64,000 nt of DNA. Source: Candidatus Altimarinota bacterium (GTDB lineage Bacteria > Patescibacteriota > Gracilibacteria > BD1-5 > UBA2023). The first letter of the stretch is position 1. Every line of letters begins with the position of its first letter. Below, piece by piece: positions 42,238 to 53,604 of this stretch. The notes beneath the pieces were generated by a model. It made no database searches. It saw nothing but the letters and a program-made list of their open reading frames with translations, and had not been told where the DNA came from. The DNA lies in contig JAQUEK010000003.1 in NCBI GenBank assembly GCA_028685185.1, positions 1-64,000 of the forward strand. Direction: 5' to 3'. Made by a program: the position numbers and the translations under genes.

Positions 42238-42666
42238 ATGTTCAAAATTTTTAATGTTTCTGAAAAGAAAGAACAGGATGATAACTCAATAGATGTTGAA
42301 ATAAGAGAAGATGATTTGGTGGAAGAGGATATATGACAAGTCGCTTTGGATATAATCGATCTTGAGGATTCAATAATAATAGTAGCACCTCTTGCTTGAA
42401 TAGCGATGGATGATGTAGATATCTCGATATCCAAGAACATATTGACGGTTTCTTGAGAGAGGAATAGGCCTATGTTCTATAACGATTCAGAAAAGATATT
42501 GGTAGAGGAATGTTTTTTCGGTCCGTTTTCAAGATCCATAATAATGCCAGAAAATCTTGCTTTCAATAAAATAAGGGCAACTATGGAAAATAACCTATTG
42601 GCTATAGAAGTTCCAAAACTTCAATTCAATTCAAAAACTATTAAAATTAACAAACTAGAAGGATAA
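42238..42666 (+). CDS. small heat-shock protein (Hsp20)
   Basis: A 142-aa alpha-crystallin domain protein. An acidic N-terminal extension (to residue 40) is followed by IIVAPLAGIAMDDVDISISKNILTVSG and the FGPFSRSIIMPENL segment, ending with a KIRATMENNLLAIEVPK strand pair. It is an ATP-independent holdase. The canonical C-terminal IxI motif is not obvious. Its TAA shares a base with the next ATG. Confidence 0.85.
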
Positions 42667-42947
42667 TGAGCTTTTTTAATAAAGATAAAAAAGAAGGGAA
42701 GCATGTTACTAAGTGAATAAAAAAAGTCGATACCATTATTACTTGACTTGTTTTGTGATGAATACTCGCTTCAGTTTATTGAATAAAGAAATATGAGGAT
42801 TCAAAAAAAGACAGCAAACCAGAACAGATAGAAAAGAAAGATTCAAAAACAATTCCATTGCCTAATGAGAAAAAGGCAGATAAACGGGATTGAATCCTAA
42901 AAATCATTTTTAAGATCATTTTAAAAAAGGCTCTATGAAAAAAATAA
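42666..42947 (+). CDS. single-span membrane protein, 93 aa
   Basis: A basic N-terminus, one Gly-rich membrane span (residues 23-40, TIITGLVLGGILASVYG), then a Lys/Glu/Asp-rich tail with a second helical, basic end. It overlaps hsp20 by one base and the next gene by 13 bases, so all three are co-translated. No family recognised. Confidence 0.7.
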
Positions 42948-43672
42948 CATTTATATTGATTTCAATATTGTCGCTTAACTCTTTTTTGGTTTCTCCTTCT
43001 TTTGCTGCATGAAGCAATAATGAGGAAACGATATTATCGAAAGCTAATGAATGCATAGAAGCTGCAAGCTCATGAAATGCGGCAAAATTATCACAGATCC
43101 AGAACCCGTTCAAGAAAGATAAGACATATCTTGCTTGCAAATGAAAATGAATCGAGATGCTTTACCAAGTCATGTTGGATCTTCTGTTCAGTGAAGTCGA
43201 TATTGAGATCGAGAAATATATATCATCATTGTCTTCAAGAAAATGAGATACCGATCTATCCAAGGAAGTCTGAGATAAATTTGCTCTAGATGCCTGAAGT
43301 CCAGACGATTATGCGACAAAATATAGCAATATATGTACGAATAAGATACTTAGCTACAGCATTAAATTCAAAAATAAATATCCGGATAAGAACATAAACA
43401 TAACTACAAATTATATAAACTGATATTTCTGAGGATGAAATTCCAAAAAATGCGTGAATCTGTATAAGAAGAAGATAGAAGCATATCAGAGCGTTGCTGA
43501 TAGTAAAATACAAAGAAATATCATAAATGCTATCACTGCTGACAAGAAAGCTTTTATGTCAAAAGTCAAAGAAAGCTGGGAAAGGCTTCTTACAAATTTT
43601 GACAGATATATCGGAAAATACTGAATAATAAAGGACCAATGGCCTCAGGCTACGAAAAAAGCACAAAACTAA
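42935..43672 (+). CDS. secreted protein, 245 aa
   Basis: The signal peptide MKKITFILISILSLNSFLVS ends at SFAAG near residue 26. The mature protein is helical with five cysteines (NECIEA, YLACKG, NICTNK, KKCVNL), likely two disulfides. It is exported and perhaps periplasmic. It overlaps the upstream membrane protein gene by 13 bp. Family unknown. Confidence 0.72.
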
Positions 43673-43681
43673 TCATATTAA

Positions 43682-44503
43682 ATGAACCCATCTCAAATTT
43701 TAAAAAAATATAACATCTTTCCAAAAAAGTCATTTGGGCAAAATTTCTTGATAAATGAGGATATTTTAGAAAAAATAGTCTCATTTATAGATTTGAAAGG
43801 TAAGAATATAATAGAGGTATGACCATGATATTGAGCCTTGACGGAAAAGCTTCTGCTAAAAGGGATTTCTGCAATAGACCTGGTTGAGCTTGATAAGAAG
43901 ATGGTTGAGATATTAGAAGATAGGATAAAGACATGAGATTTCAATCTTACAAGCTCAAAGCTCCGATTGAATAATATAGATATCCTTAAATATGAACCGA
44001 TATTCGATGATTATCTTGTGATAGCGAATATTCCATATTATATAACATCACCGATATTATTTCGCTTTCTGTATGATATTCCGAATAAGCCGACCGAAAT
44101 GATCATATTGATGCAAAAGGATGTTGCTGATAAGATAAGAAAGATCAAATGAAACAAATCTTCAGTTCTGAGTCTTTATGTTGAATATAAGTGTGTTGAG
44201 GTGAAAGAGATAATAAAGGTATGACCGTGAAATTTCATTCCGCCGCCCAAAGTAGAATCAAGCGTGCTTTACTTTAAATTAAGAGATGTCTGAGATAATG
44301 CTTTGGATAAGCATTTCATCGACATGATAAAATTATGATTCAGTGAAAAAAGAAAAAAACTGATATCGAACCTATCAAAGAGATTTGATCATAATAAGGT
44401 TTCTGCTATATTTGATTTGTTATGATTATCTGAAAATACCAGAGCCGAGGAATTAAGTTTGGATATCTGGATAAGATTGGTTGAGAATATGATCAAGATT
44501 TAA
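43682..44503 (+). CDS. rsmA: 16S rRNA dimethyladenosine transferase
   Basis: A 273-aa KsgA/RsmA. Motifs are KKSFGQNFLIN near the N-terminus, the SAM-binding IEVGPGYGALTEKLL, VELDKKM, and the catalytic NIPYYITSPIL. It dimethylates A1518 and A1519 in 16S rRNA. Length is normal. It is last in the pilT-to-rsmA plus-strand run. Confidence 0.95.
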
Positions 44504-44544
44504 ACAATAAAAAAGAAGGATTAATCCTTCTTTTTTATTGTTTA
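44501..44544. terminator. 44-bp perfect palindrome, two-way terminator
   Basis: TAAACAATAAAAAAGAAGGA and its exact mirror; it starts on the rsmA stop codon and ends 4 bp before the malic enzyme stop. Confidence 0.92.
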
Positions 44545-44547
44545 AAT

Positions 44548-45684
44548 CTATTTCAATAAGCTATCGGCTATGATATCAGGAATCTTCTTATCTAAGGGAT
44601 TCGGGATGATATGATCCTCTGTCGGATTTTCTACATAAGATGCTAGAGCCTGCGCTGCATTGAGCTTCATTTCATCGGTTATCCTTTTTATCTTGTATTT
44701 CAAGGCTCATTTGAATATTCCAGGGAATACCAATACATTATTTAGCTGATTAGGAAAATCTGATCTTCATGTCGCTATTATTCTTGCTCAGGCTGCTTTT
44801 GCTATGTCTGGCATTATTTCCGGAGTTGGATTTGCCATGGCGAATATTATAGCATCGGTGCTCATAGATTCAACATTCTCTTTGGTAATGGCATTAGGTG
44901 CACTTACTCATATGAATACATCGGCTCATTTTATGGCATCTGTTAGGTTACCCGAGATATTTTTCGGATTTGATATCTCAAGTATCTTGATTTTTTCTTT
45001 ATTCAGATCAGTCCTATCTTTTGATATTATTCATTTACTATCGCAAGCGACAATATTTTCCACTCAATACAGTTTCAATAATTTCAGAATAGCTGTTCAT
45101 GCTGCTCATAGTCCATTTATTACAATCTTTATTTCGTTTACTTTCTTTCCTGTTATCTTCAAAGAATTGATAAGTCACGCAAGGCAGACTATTGCAGTTC
45201 AATGCTGGTCATCATGCATTACAGGAATATCAAGCTCATTTTTCAGTCTTTCTTCGATCTCAAAACATCTTGGAGCAGATATATCTTCAAGATTGATTCA
45301 TCAGAAAGTAGGAGCCACAAGTTTACAGAATTTTATTATCTCCTCAGTGTCTTGTGTATCTATAACCAAAGGGAAAGCATTGATTCATGCGAATTCCTTA
45401 AAAAGCATGCATTTTCATTCCATCACTGGAAGTCATGCTTCAGGTCATATGTTTCAAAGTCATAAAACAGCGCTTCAATCAGATATGACAGCAACCGTAT
45501 TAGCTTTCAATGTATATTTGTAAGCCAATGTCTTGTCTTCTGCGATCTTTAGGCAAGCTGCAGCAACTCAAGGAGTATAGGCCAGGCTTAAATCCTCTTT
45601 AGTGTTAAGCGGCATCTTTGAAATAGTTTCAAGCTTTCATTCAAGCTTTTCATGTAATTTCAGACTTTCTTCGTAATAATTCAT
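44548..45684 (-). CDS. malic enzyme (NAD-type)
   Basis: A 378-aa short-form malic enzyme that converts malate to pyruvate and CO2 while reducing NAD(P). Motifs: LAYTPGVAAAC (with the catalytic Tyr), [17 protein letters not shown] (metal ligands), [15 protein letters not shown], and the Rossmann GLGAAGTAILKLL. No phosphotransacetylase extension, so MaeA-like single-domain form. It is the only central carbon enzyme in the window; ferment-like redox balancing is inference. Confidence 0.93.
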
Positions 45685-45757
45685 ATTATCTTTTTTATTA
45701 GTAAAAAATAGCTAGGATAATATGGAAAAAAGATAATATCCTTTCTCCAGAAATCCT

Positions 45758-45985
45758 TTAGATATTCAGATATGGGGACATTCACATGATTTCATGCAAT
45801 GTGGCAAATATTATTGTAAGTACAGCCAATCTCGGATGCCATTTGAAATTAATAATCCTGATCTGAAAATGCAAATTCAGGACAGCGACGCTCATAGTCA
45901 ATAGAATCAGAATATATGTGATGATTCACATATACATGATCACAGGCTTTCCTAAAATAAGAGTATAGGTAATGGTTTGTATCAT
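45758..45985 (-). CDS. small membrane protein, 75 aa
   Basis: Hydrophobic residues 15-38 and 52-68 suggest two spans. It lies 15 bp downstream of the RNase J gene on the same strand, so it is probably co-transcribed. No family recognised. Confidence 0.6.
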
Positions 45986-45999
45986 ATTCTGAAAAAATA

Positions 46000-47919
46000 T
46001 TATACGTATATGACTATAGGAATAACCATAGGCTCCCTTTCTATCTTGTAGGAAAGATATGATTCAACATCTTTCTTGATTATCTTGATAAGTTCCTTTT
46101 CCTCTATATCTGGAATATCTTTGACCGTAGTCTCGAATGAAGTCCTTGCTTTTTTGATTATCATCCTGTGAACTTCTCTAACCTCATCAAGATAAACCAA
46201 TCACCTTGTTTCAATCTTAAGAGGTCATAGGATATTTTTAGTTCTTTCATCTGCCTTGAAGACGATGATTACGGCTCCGGATTTCATCATCTGCGCTCTT
46301 GCATCGATTACATGGCTTGTTGCAATTCAGATTCACTGTCCATCAACTATGATTTCTTCAAGCTTTAATTTGAATTTTGATTTCCTAGCATTTCTTTGCG
46401 GATCGAAATCGATCATGGATCAGTTGTCTGCCAATATATTGTTCTTATCTGGAATTCATAGGCTCATAGCAGTTTTCTTGTGTGCAACCCTCATGAACAA
46501 TTCTCCATGGACTGGCATGAAATGTTTTGGTTTTATAAGATTTATCATTATTTTCTGCTCTTCCTTTGCTGCATGTCAGCTCGTATGGATATCCATTCAA
46601 TCTTTTGTATATAATGTAGCTCAAAGCCTTATCAGCTCATTCATAAGATTGACGACTCATCTTTCATTTCCAGGTACTGGAGTTGATGATAGTATAATGG
46701 AATCACCTGGCCTTATCTTGATGATAGGGTGCTCTCCGTATGCCATCCTGTAAAGTCCTGAGAATTCTTCTCATTGGCTTCAAGTCGTAAGGATTATCTG
46801 CTTATCATCAGGAACTGATTCTATAGCATTTGTAAGTCTTCTCATAGAATTAGGGTTGCATTTGATGAATCATAATTCTCTTCAGATCTTCATATTCTCA
46901 ACCATACTTCTTCAATTCAAGAAAACGGTCCTTCAATTTTTTTCTGCAGATTCAACGACCTGCTGAGCTCTTCATATAAGACTTGAGAAAGTCGCAACTA
47001 TAATTCTTCATGAAGCTTCTGAAATAAGCTTGTGAAGTTCGACTCAGATATCAGCTTCGGTCTTCGTGAATCATTCTTTCAATGAATTTGTGGAATCGCT
47101 TAGAAGAAGATCTATTCATCTTAATCAGATCTCTCATATTTTTGTAAGATCAGCTGGTTTGTCTATCGATGGTGTAAAATCAAATTTAAAGTCTCAAGTA
47201 TGCACTATTTTAGCGCTTGGTGTCTCAAGATATATTCAGCAAGCATCAGGAATGTTATGATTTTCTCTGAATAATTCCAATTTGAAATTTCAGATCTGCA
47301 TCACTCAATCTATATCCGGATTTATAACGTGCAATTTTGTCTTATCAAGGATCCCTGCTTCTTCAAGCTGTTTCTTTATAAGTCAGATTGTAAGCTTAGC
47401 TCAGTATATTGTAGGGAAACCTATAGCAGGCAATATATGCTTAAGTCATCCTATATGATCAAGATGTCCATGTGTAATGACAATTCATTTTATCTTATTT
47501 TTGATCGGAATCAGGAATGAGATGTCAGGAAGGCTATATTTTGCTCAAAGCATGTGATTTTCAGGAAACTGTATACCTGTGTCTATTATAAATATCTCAT
47601 TTTCATACTGTACCATGCTCATGTTCTTTCAAACTTCCTCATGTCATCAGATAACTACAAACCTTGTATGTCATTTTTCCAGAGGCGGTAATGTCTGAGG
47701 CCTAAGATTAGGGAAGATGCATGGAGTGTTTATGCTTTCGCTGAAATTACTAGGTCGACCATCTTCTCATTCTTTAGGAGCTTTGCTCTTTTGCGGGAAA
47801 TTATAATTGTCTTCGATAGTTGCTGAAAAGTCAGGGGTTTCAGCTGTAGTGTTTATTTTTTTGTCTCAAGAATCATCTCAAACTAAATCGGATTCAAGCT
47901 CAGTAAAAAAGTCATTCAT
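46000..47919 (-). CDS. rnj: ribonuclease J
   Basis: A 639-aa metallo-beta-lactamase/beta-CASP RNase. The first 85 residues are a polar extension. The core has GGHEEVGKNMSMV, THGHLDHIGG (zinc motif), HTGDFKFD, DSTNS, and further on SRA-type motifs with HTSGHAAKEEQ and KHFMPVHGE. It processes and degrades mRNA and rRNA by 5'-exo and endo activity. The N-terminal extension is rare in Bacillus homologues but common in other groups. Confidence 0.92.
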
Positions 47920-48143
47920 AAATGTAAATTAAATAATAATATTTTAAATTTTATTTTTGCTAATTAAAAATAATGTAATTTTGAAAAATTGAAGTTGAAA
48001 AATTTGAAGATATCAAATTATTGTAACTAATTAGCAATTTTTAATCCAAAAAATAATTTTTAGATTATCTAAACACCAATTAATGGAACTAGAATTTAAG
48101 AAATTGAGAAAACGAGAATTTTTAACTGGAATGATTATAAGCA
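47920..48143. other. 224-bp AT-rich gap
   Basis: No gene on either strand with support. It should contain the promoter of RNase J (minus strand) and the 3' end of the peptidase operon. A short plus-strand ORF from ATG 48080 runs into antisense of the peptidase gene and is not accepted. Confidence 0.6.
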
Positions 48144-48962
48144 TTAACGGACATAATACAAATATTTTTTCAAATTGATTCAAATCTTGGTGGAATCCCA
48201 ATTATAGGATTTCAACGTTGTGTTTCAGAACGAAGTGTCGAAAAACTCATCATTCATGAATATATACTTATTGAAAAAATTGTATTTATTCTTCAATATC
48301 TTATTCTTCTTTGCTTTCAGGGCGAAGTCTTCATTGTGGAAAATGTAGAATATGAAGCTTTCTGCAAAATCCTCATATTTGTTCGATAGTGCGTATCAGC
48401 TTACGAAATCTCATATTTTCGCATCTTTTTTCTTTATATTATATGCGATCCAGCTTATCCTGTAGAATTCATCGGAAACATCGAATCAATCATCATCATT
48501 CAGATAGTACAGATCCAATATATGTCATAGCTCATGCATGAATACTTTCACGGTCTCATCCTTCATCTTTATCTTACTTGATAGTATCAGTTTATTTCAT
48601 GAAACCTGTCATCTCGGTTCGATCCTGTTTCAGTCGATTACCAGATCCAAAGGTGTTATCTTATCCTTGAAATACTTTGAATCAATATTCAATTTCAATG
48701 TTTTCATCAGAGTATCATCGACCTTAAGATAATCTGGTTTGAAACTTATTGATAGATATGGCTTTTCCTGTTTTTTCTTTCATGTTTCAAATGAATCGAA
48801 AGCGGAACTGCTTTTCATAGTTTCTGTTGATGCGCTGTTAAGGTTATATTCACTAAGAGGGGAATTAGCTTTGTTATATCAGATGAAAAGCAACAAAAAA
48901 ACAATGGTGTACAGACCAAATTTTATAACATCATTTTTTTCTATCTTGAGTTTTCTTAACAT
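48144..48962 (-). CDS. anchored HExxH metallopeptidase, lethal factor-like
   Basis: A 272-aa protein with an N-terminal membrane anchor (residues 14-30). FMHELGHILDLYY puts HExxH at 143-147, and KYEDFAESFIFYIF near residue 197 gives the third Glu ligand. The HELGHxLD...EDFAE set is typical of anthrax lethal factor-like (M34/ATLF) peptidases. It is probably outward facing. It follows the four VirB2-like genes with 3 bp to spare, so it is part of that operon. Confidence 0.78.
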
Positions 48963-48965
48963 CTT

Positions 48966-49430
48966 CTAATTTGAAAGGGAAAATACCAAATTTATCGTTG
49001 CATTCATCAGTTGTTGCGAGATTATAGCAATCATGAATCATAATAATGACCATTTCAGGGCTCATTTCGCTTTTTTCATCTTTTCAGCTTCTCCTAATCA
49101 TAAAACGAAAAGCATTCAAGAAAATGCAACTCATCAGACAGCAAGGATTCATGCTGCTATGACCAATTTCTGAGTAGCATAGACTATCTTATTCTTAGCG
49201 ACTGAAACCGTATATCAAGCAGATCATCAGTTATTTGAAGATAATTTGAATATGTTTCACCAAAAACCATTTCAAGTGCTTTTATTCTCTTTTGCTTCCA
49301 AAGCTCACTTCGGCATGCAATTATTGAAGGAAGAAGTAACCGATCAATTGTAAGTACAATCAGCTGCATAAAGAAAACCATTTCATGAAAAGCTTAGGAT
49401 AATGAGAAATAGTATAAATATTCTTTTCAT
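48966..49430 (-). CDS. VirB2/TrbC-like pilin-type protein, copy 1
   Basis: A 154-aa exported protein. The signal peptide ends near FLYAADC. A Gly/Asn-rich region (SSNNGGSAGYTVS) precedes two membrane spans joined by a short basic loop (LGLGEAEKMKKAKGALKW), the layout of T4SS pilins and CPR TrbC-like proteins. Same layout as the next three genes. Confidence 0.7.
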
Positions 49431-49441
49431 CGATTTTTCAA

Positions 49442-49915
49442 TTAAAAATTAAATCAGGTCACTATCTTTATAACAACGTATGAAAGCGGTATTATGGCAA
49501 GTCATACTATAGCATAGGTCAAGGCCTTAACTGCCTTTTTCATCTCATCTTCCTTTCATTCCGCAGTAAACAGCATATATGCTATATATATGAACACGCT
49601 GACCGCTATGACTCACACCAATCAGAATATGTATTTTTCAATCACTTTTATGAAATTATCAGAAAAATTCACATTGTTCTTATTTACTCATAAGGAAAGA
49701 TCAACATGGTTGTCTCATGTTATAAGATTATCATTTTGCTCTCAAACAAGCATGTTTGTTTTGATTCATTTTCACTGCATATTGTTTTTAAGGCTGCTTT
49801 TGAAATTATCTATAAGTTCCTGTCAGTTGAAGCTTATCGCAAATGCTGAGCTTGATCAGAAAAGTAGGTATAACGACAATACAAGCATCACTGATATTTT
49901 TCTCAATTTTCTCAT
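49442..49915 (-). CDS. VirB2/TrbC-like pilin-type protein, copy 2
   Basis: A 157-aa protein with signal peptide (cleavage near SSAFA), a polar stretch with Asn/Gly, then two spans with the loop MLFTAEGKEDEMKKAVKAL between them. The A-EG-KEDEMKKA loop corresponds to AEKMKKAKGA in copy 1 and VEDKIKKAKN in copy 3, which supports common origin. Confidence 0.7.
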
Positions 49916-49917
49916 AT

Positions 49918-50310
49918 TTAATTTAAGGTTAGATTATTGACTATATCAACAAGGGCATATGATAGTATAGATACAAGCACTCAGACAATGGAATATATAA
50001 CTATGTTTTTCGCTTTTTTTATCTTATCTTCAACTCATAGAGATGAAATATACATTATTCATCCTATCATCATCGCTATTATGGCAAATATTCAAACATA
50101 TTTTATCAGTTCCTTTATTATTACTATGACGAAATAATAAGGTGTCTCATATTTTATGAATCATGATCAGGAATTGAAGCTTGGTAATCATGCATCATTC
50201 TTGAAATCGATGTCGTCCACGTTCGCATTTGTAAGAAAAGGAATGAATGACAAACTGGAAATAGATATATATAAAGCTTTCTTTAATATGCGGTTGATCA
50301 TAGTATCCAT
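49918..50310 (-). CDS. VirB2/TrbC-like pilin-type protein, copy 3
   Basis: A 130-aa protein with signal peptide ending near FLTNA, then two spans around the loop SSLGVEDKIKKAKNIV. ATG 50310 is chosen because it starts the signal sequence; the frame is open further up but that part is out of character. Its start overlaps the end of copy 4 by 28 bases. Confidence 0.7.
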
Positions 50311-50696
50311 ATTACTAATCTGATTATTGAATAAGAAAGAAGTGCTATCACAATAGCAACTATATTGTAAATTACTATATTCTTTCATTTTGTGACTTTT
50401 TCTGATGCTCATCCTGAGGCAATTATCATTATACCTCAAGATACCATGAACAGAACAGATATGGTAGGGAGGATTATAAGCAGTAGATTGGTTATAGTTG
50501 CCAAAAGAGCTTTTACATTATTTCATCCCTGAGTGTATTTTTTCGTGGAAGGAGATAAGCTTGATACATCGAATTTGAAACTCGAGGATCTCATATCGCC
50601 TGCGCTGGATTCTGTTGCATTGACTGTTGATCTTCAATAGAAACACAGCAATCATGCAAAAAATACGAATGCAAGTATTATTATTTTTTTCATCAT
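50283..50696 (-). CDS. VirB2/TrbC-like pilin-type protein, copy 4
   Basis: A 137-aa protein with signal peptide (MMKKIIILAFVFFAGLL), a Ser-rich stretch and two spans with the loop SGASEKVTKGKNIVIYNIV. First gene of the set; the promoter should lie in 50697-50842, shared with the divergent 119-aa gene. Confidence 0.7.
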
Positions 50697-50842
50697 AACT
50701 TAAACGATTAATTTAGCTTATATTATTATATTTTATTGAAAAAATCAAAAGAATTGATATTTTTTCCTATTTTTTCACCACAAAGTTGATTATTTTTTTA
50801 AAAAAATATAATTATCTCAATAGTTTTTAATCCTGAGGTTTT

Positions 50843-51202
50843 ATGAAAATATTCGTTTCAGTTTTATTCAATGCATTGATACTTTTCTTCATAACATATT
50901 TTTTGCCGGATGTGACATATTCAGGATGATGGAAATTATTCCTTATCTGATGATTGGTGCTTTGAGTGCTTAATTTTTTTGTAAGGCCGGTTTTGAAGAT
51001 ATTCTGATTTCCTTTCATAATTTTAACGTTCGGATTATTTATTCTTGTCATCAACTGAATAATCTTGTATCTGCTTGAACTTATAATCAAATCATTGAAT
51101 TTTCAAGGTGTTAACATTTCTATTCCTGGCGCTTTGAATTTCGTAATTGCAGTTGCAATTTTTACTATCTTCAATACAATCTACAACACTTTTATTAAAT
51201 AG
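50843..51202 (+). CDS. phage holin family 4 / YvlD-like membrane protein
   Basis: A 119-aa protein with four hydrophobic segments. VLNFFVRPVLKIFGFPFIILTFGLFILVIN matches the conserved core of the YvlD/mycobacterial 4-TM family by eye (quoted pattern: FVRP, PFIILTFGLF). Function unknown; members are envelope-stress linked in Bacillus. It leads the secG-SBP run. Confidence 0.8.
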
Positions 51203-51212
51203 AAATTTAACT

Positions 51213-51434
51213 ATGTTAGAAATTTTAAAAATTACACAAATTATCATAAGCGTGCTACTTGCATTGATAATCCTTATACAACAAAAGAAGAGCAGTCTTA
51301 ACCTTACGACTTTTTGAAATGAAGGTGGATGAAAATTCGAAAAGAGGTGACCAGAAAAAATTCTTCATAATACAACTGTTATATTGGCTGCGCTTTTTGT
51401 AGTTAATTCATTATTATATTTTTTCATGGCCTAA
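51213..51434 (+). CDS. secG: preprotein translocase subunit SecG
   Basis: A 73-aa protein with two spans. The LIILIQQKKSSLN segment and the Gly-rich loop (FGNEGGGKFEKRGPEKIL) are the SecG pattern. It assists SecYEG translocation. Most loop glycines are UGA. It begins 10 bp after the previous stop. Confidence 0.82.
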
Positions 51435-51456
51435 TTTTAACAAGTAAGCTTAAAAA

Positions 51457-53601
51457 ATGTCAATTTACCCAAAAATTAAAAAATATATTTTAATTTTATC
51501 TATATTTTTTTCTTTAGTAGTCTTTTCTCATTTGATCTATCTGTACTTGTATGAATGATCAAAAACAATTCCTAAGCAATGATGAACTGTAAGTATATGA
51601 TTCATAGGAAATCCCCCAAACCTTAATCCTTTGGATTTTTCAAATGACCCTAATAATGATTACATTCTGCAGTTTTTATATAGATCTCTGATAAGATATG
51701 ATATAAAGACGAAAAAAATGGAATGAGATCTTGCGAATTGTGATCTATGAAAAAACTTTTCAACCATAAAATGTTATATTAGGCCTGGAATGTTCTGGAA
51801 TGACTGAACTCAGATAACCAAAGATGATGCCATTTCAACTTATCTTTATCTTAAGAACCAGTGAACCAATAAAGCTTTAAAAGATCTGTTGAGTAATATC
51901 GATTTTACTGACAGATGAGACTATATAGAATTTTCATCTAAAAATGCCGATATTCTTCTGCTTGATGCTTTTATAATCCCTATAGTAAAAAAAGATCAGA
52001 TCGACAAGCTTATCAGCAGTTCATGATCGGTAAGTACTTTCAGATTCAATTCAAACTGAGCATATGATTTCTTGAAAAAAGAATATGACACTGAATATAA
52101 CAGTACGAAGATAACTTTAGATAAGAACACGAACCAGAACTTCAAAGATAACTATATCTGAAAGGTTGTTTTCAAATTCTTTCAGGATAAGAACTCACTT
52201 TTGAAGAATGAGAATTCCCTTAATGTAATTTTTCCTTCTGAAGATCAAGAATTGTTAGTATCTCCAAGATATAACAAATATAATTTCTTATTCCCGCAAT
52301 ACATATGACTTTTCCTTAATACCGAAAAATTAAGCAATAATGATCTAAGGAAGATGATACTTTTTCAGTTGGAAAATGCGAATTATCCAGAACTTGATAA
52401 GAAGAAATGAAAAAAGATAAATAATCCGTATCTATGAGATGAAAGAATTACTCCAGAGATCACAAACAAGAATTTCTCATCTATCTTGGCTTCATTATGA
52501 TTTTATAAGAAAGATGCCCTCATTAATGAGATTAATAAGAAATATGAAGAGATGTCAAAGACAAAAAACTGAGCTATGAATAATCAGACGAATTTCTATA
52601 TAAAGACACCAAGCGAACAGAAAAATTATTTTTATAATGGTGATCCTGAGATATTGATATCTTGAAATGTCCCTTCTGGAGTAGGATGAATATATGTAAA
52701 TGATTTCAAGCTAAAATCCTTCATACCATGAAATACAAAATTCTATTTCAGGGCTAGCAGTGAATTCAAGACATTGGCAGAATGAGAGAATACATATACC
52801 TTATATTTTGAGGTGAACTGAAAGAAAATAAAGAAAGAAGCGATAAAAGTCTATTATTACAAAAACAGTGCAACGCTTGAGGCAAAAAAAATTGAGGTGA
52901 ATCAGAATATCCAAACCGAAAAACCATTGACTTCAAAGGATCTGCAGAATCTGAACAGCGATAAGCAATCAGAGATACAGAAAGTTCAGAATCTGGATAA
53001 CCTATATTATTACGACAAGAACTACAGCAGATTTTCAATCAAATTAGATTTTGTCAATGAGTGAACATATTCTCCTTATCTGATAAAAAGGATTCAAGAT
53101 GAATTGAAGATACTTTGAATAGATGTAAAGGTTTCTGAAATCAATCAGAAAAAGATGCAAGATATAGTAAAATGAGATAAAAGCTATGATATGCTTTTGG
53201 TTTGAGTGAATCACTGACTTTATGATTATAACATTTTCCCATTTTTCCACTCATGACAAGCAAAAACCTGATTCAATTTCTCAAAGATAAAGAATGTTTC
53301 ACTTGATATGCTTCTGGAAAAGGAAAAATCATGACAATTAGAAAATGAGAAGCTAAATCAGATAAAAAAGGAATCTTTTGAGATTTTCAGAAGGGAAGCT
53401 ATTGTTAAAACATACTACAGCCCTTACTCATTCTTTTATATAGATAAGAACATCAAAAACATAATCGATGTCGATCTTTTGCCATACAGATATTATTCTT
53501 ATGATGTCATAGAGAATTCCTACATAAAAGAGGATAGGATAATAGATTTCAATAAGAAAAGCACTCAAGGTTTTATTGGTTGGTTAAAAGAAATCTTCTA
53601 G
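51457..53601 (+). CDS. family 5 extracellular solute-binding protein
   Basis: A 714-aa protein with an N-terminal anchor (residues 10-32) and the SBP_bac_5 pattern: GGTVSIGFIGNPPNLNPLDF near residue 42, then ANCDLGKNFSTIKCYIRPGMFWNDGTQITKDDAI. It should bind peptides or similar ligands outside the cell. A central insert with beta-sandwich character (residues 385-470) is unusual. No ABC permease or ATPase genes flank it. Confidence 0.85.
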
Positions 53602-53604
53602 ACT

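Noticed and set aside
44804-45523. 239-codon open frame on the plus strand
   Set aside because: It lies antisense to the malic enzyme gene, whose motifs are clear on the minus strand.
48080-48300. Plus-strand ORF from ATG 48080
   Set aside because: It starts plausibly but runs into antisense of the HExxH peptidase gene, and its later composition is typical of a shadow frame.
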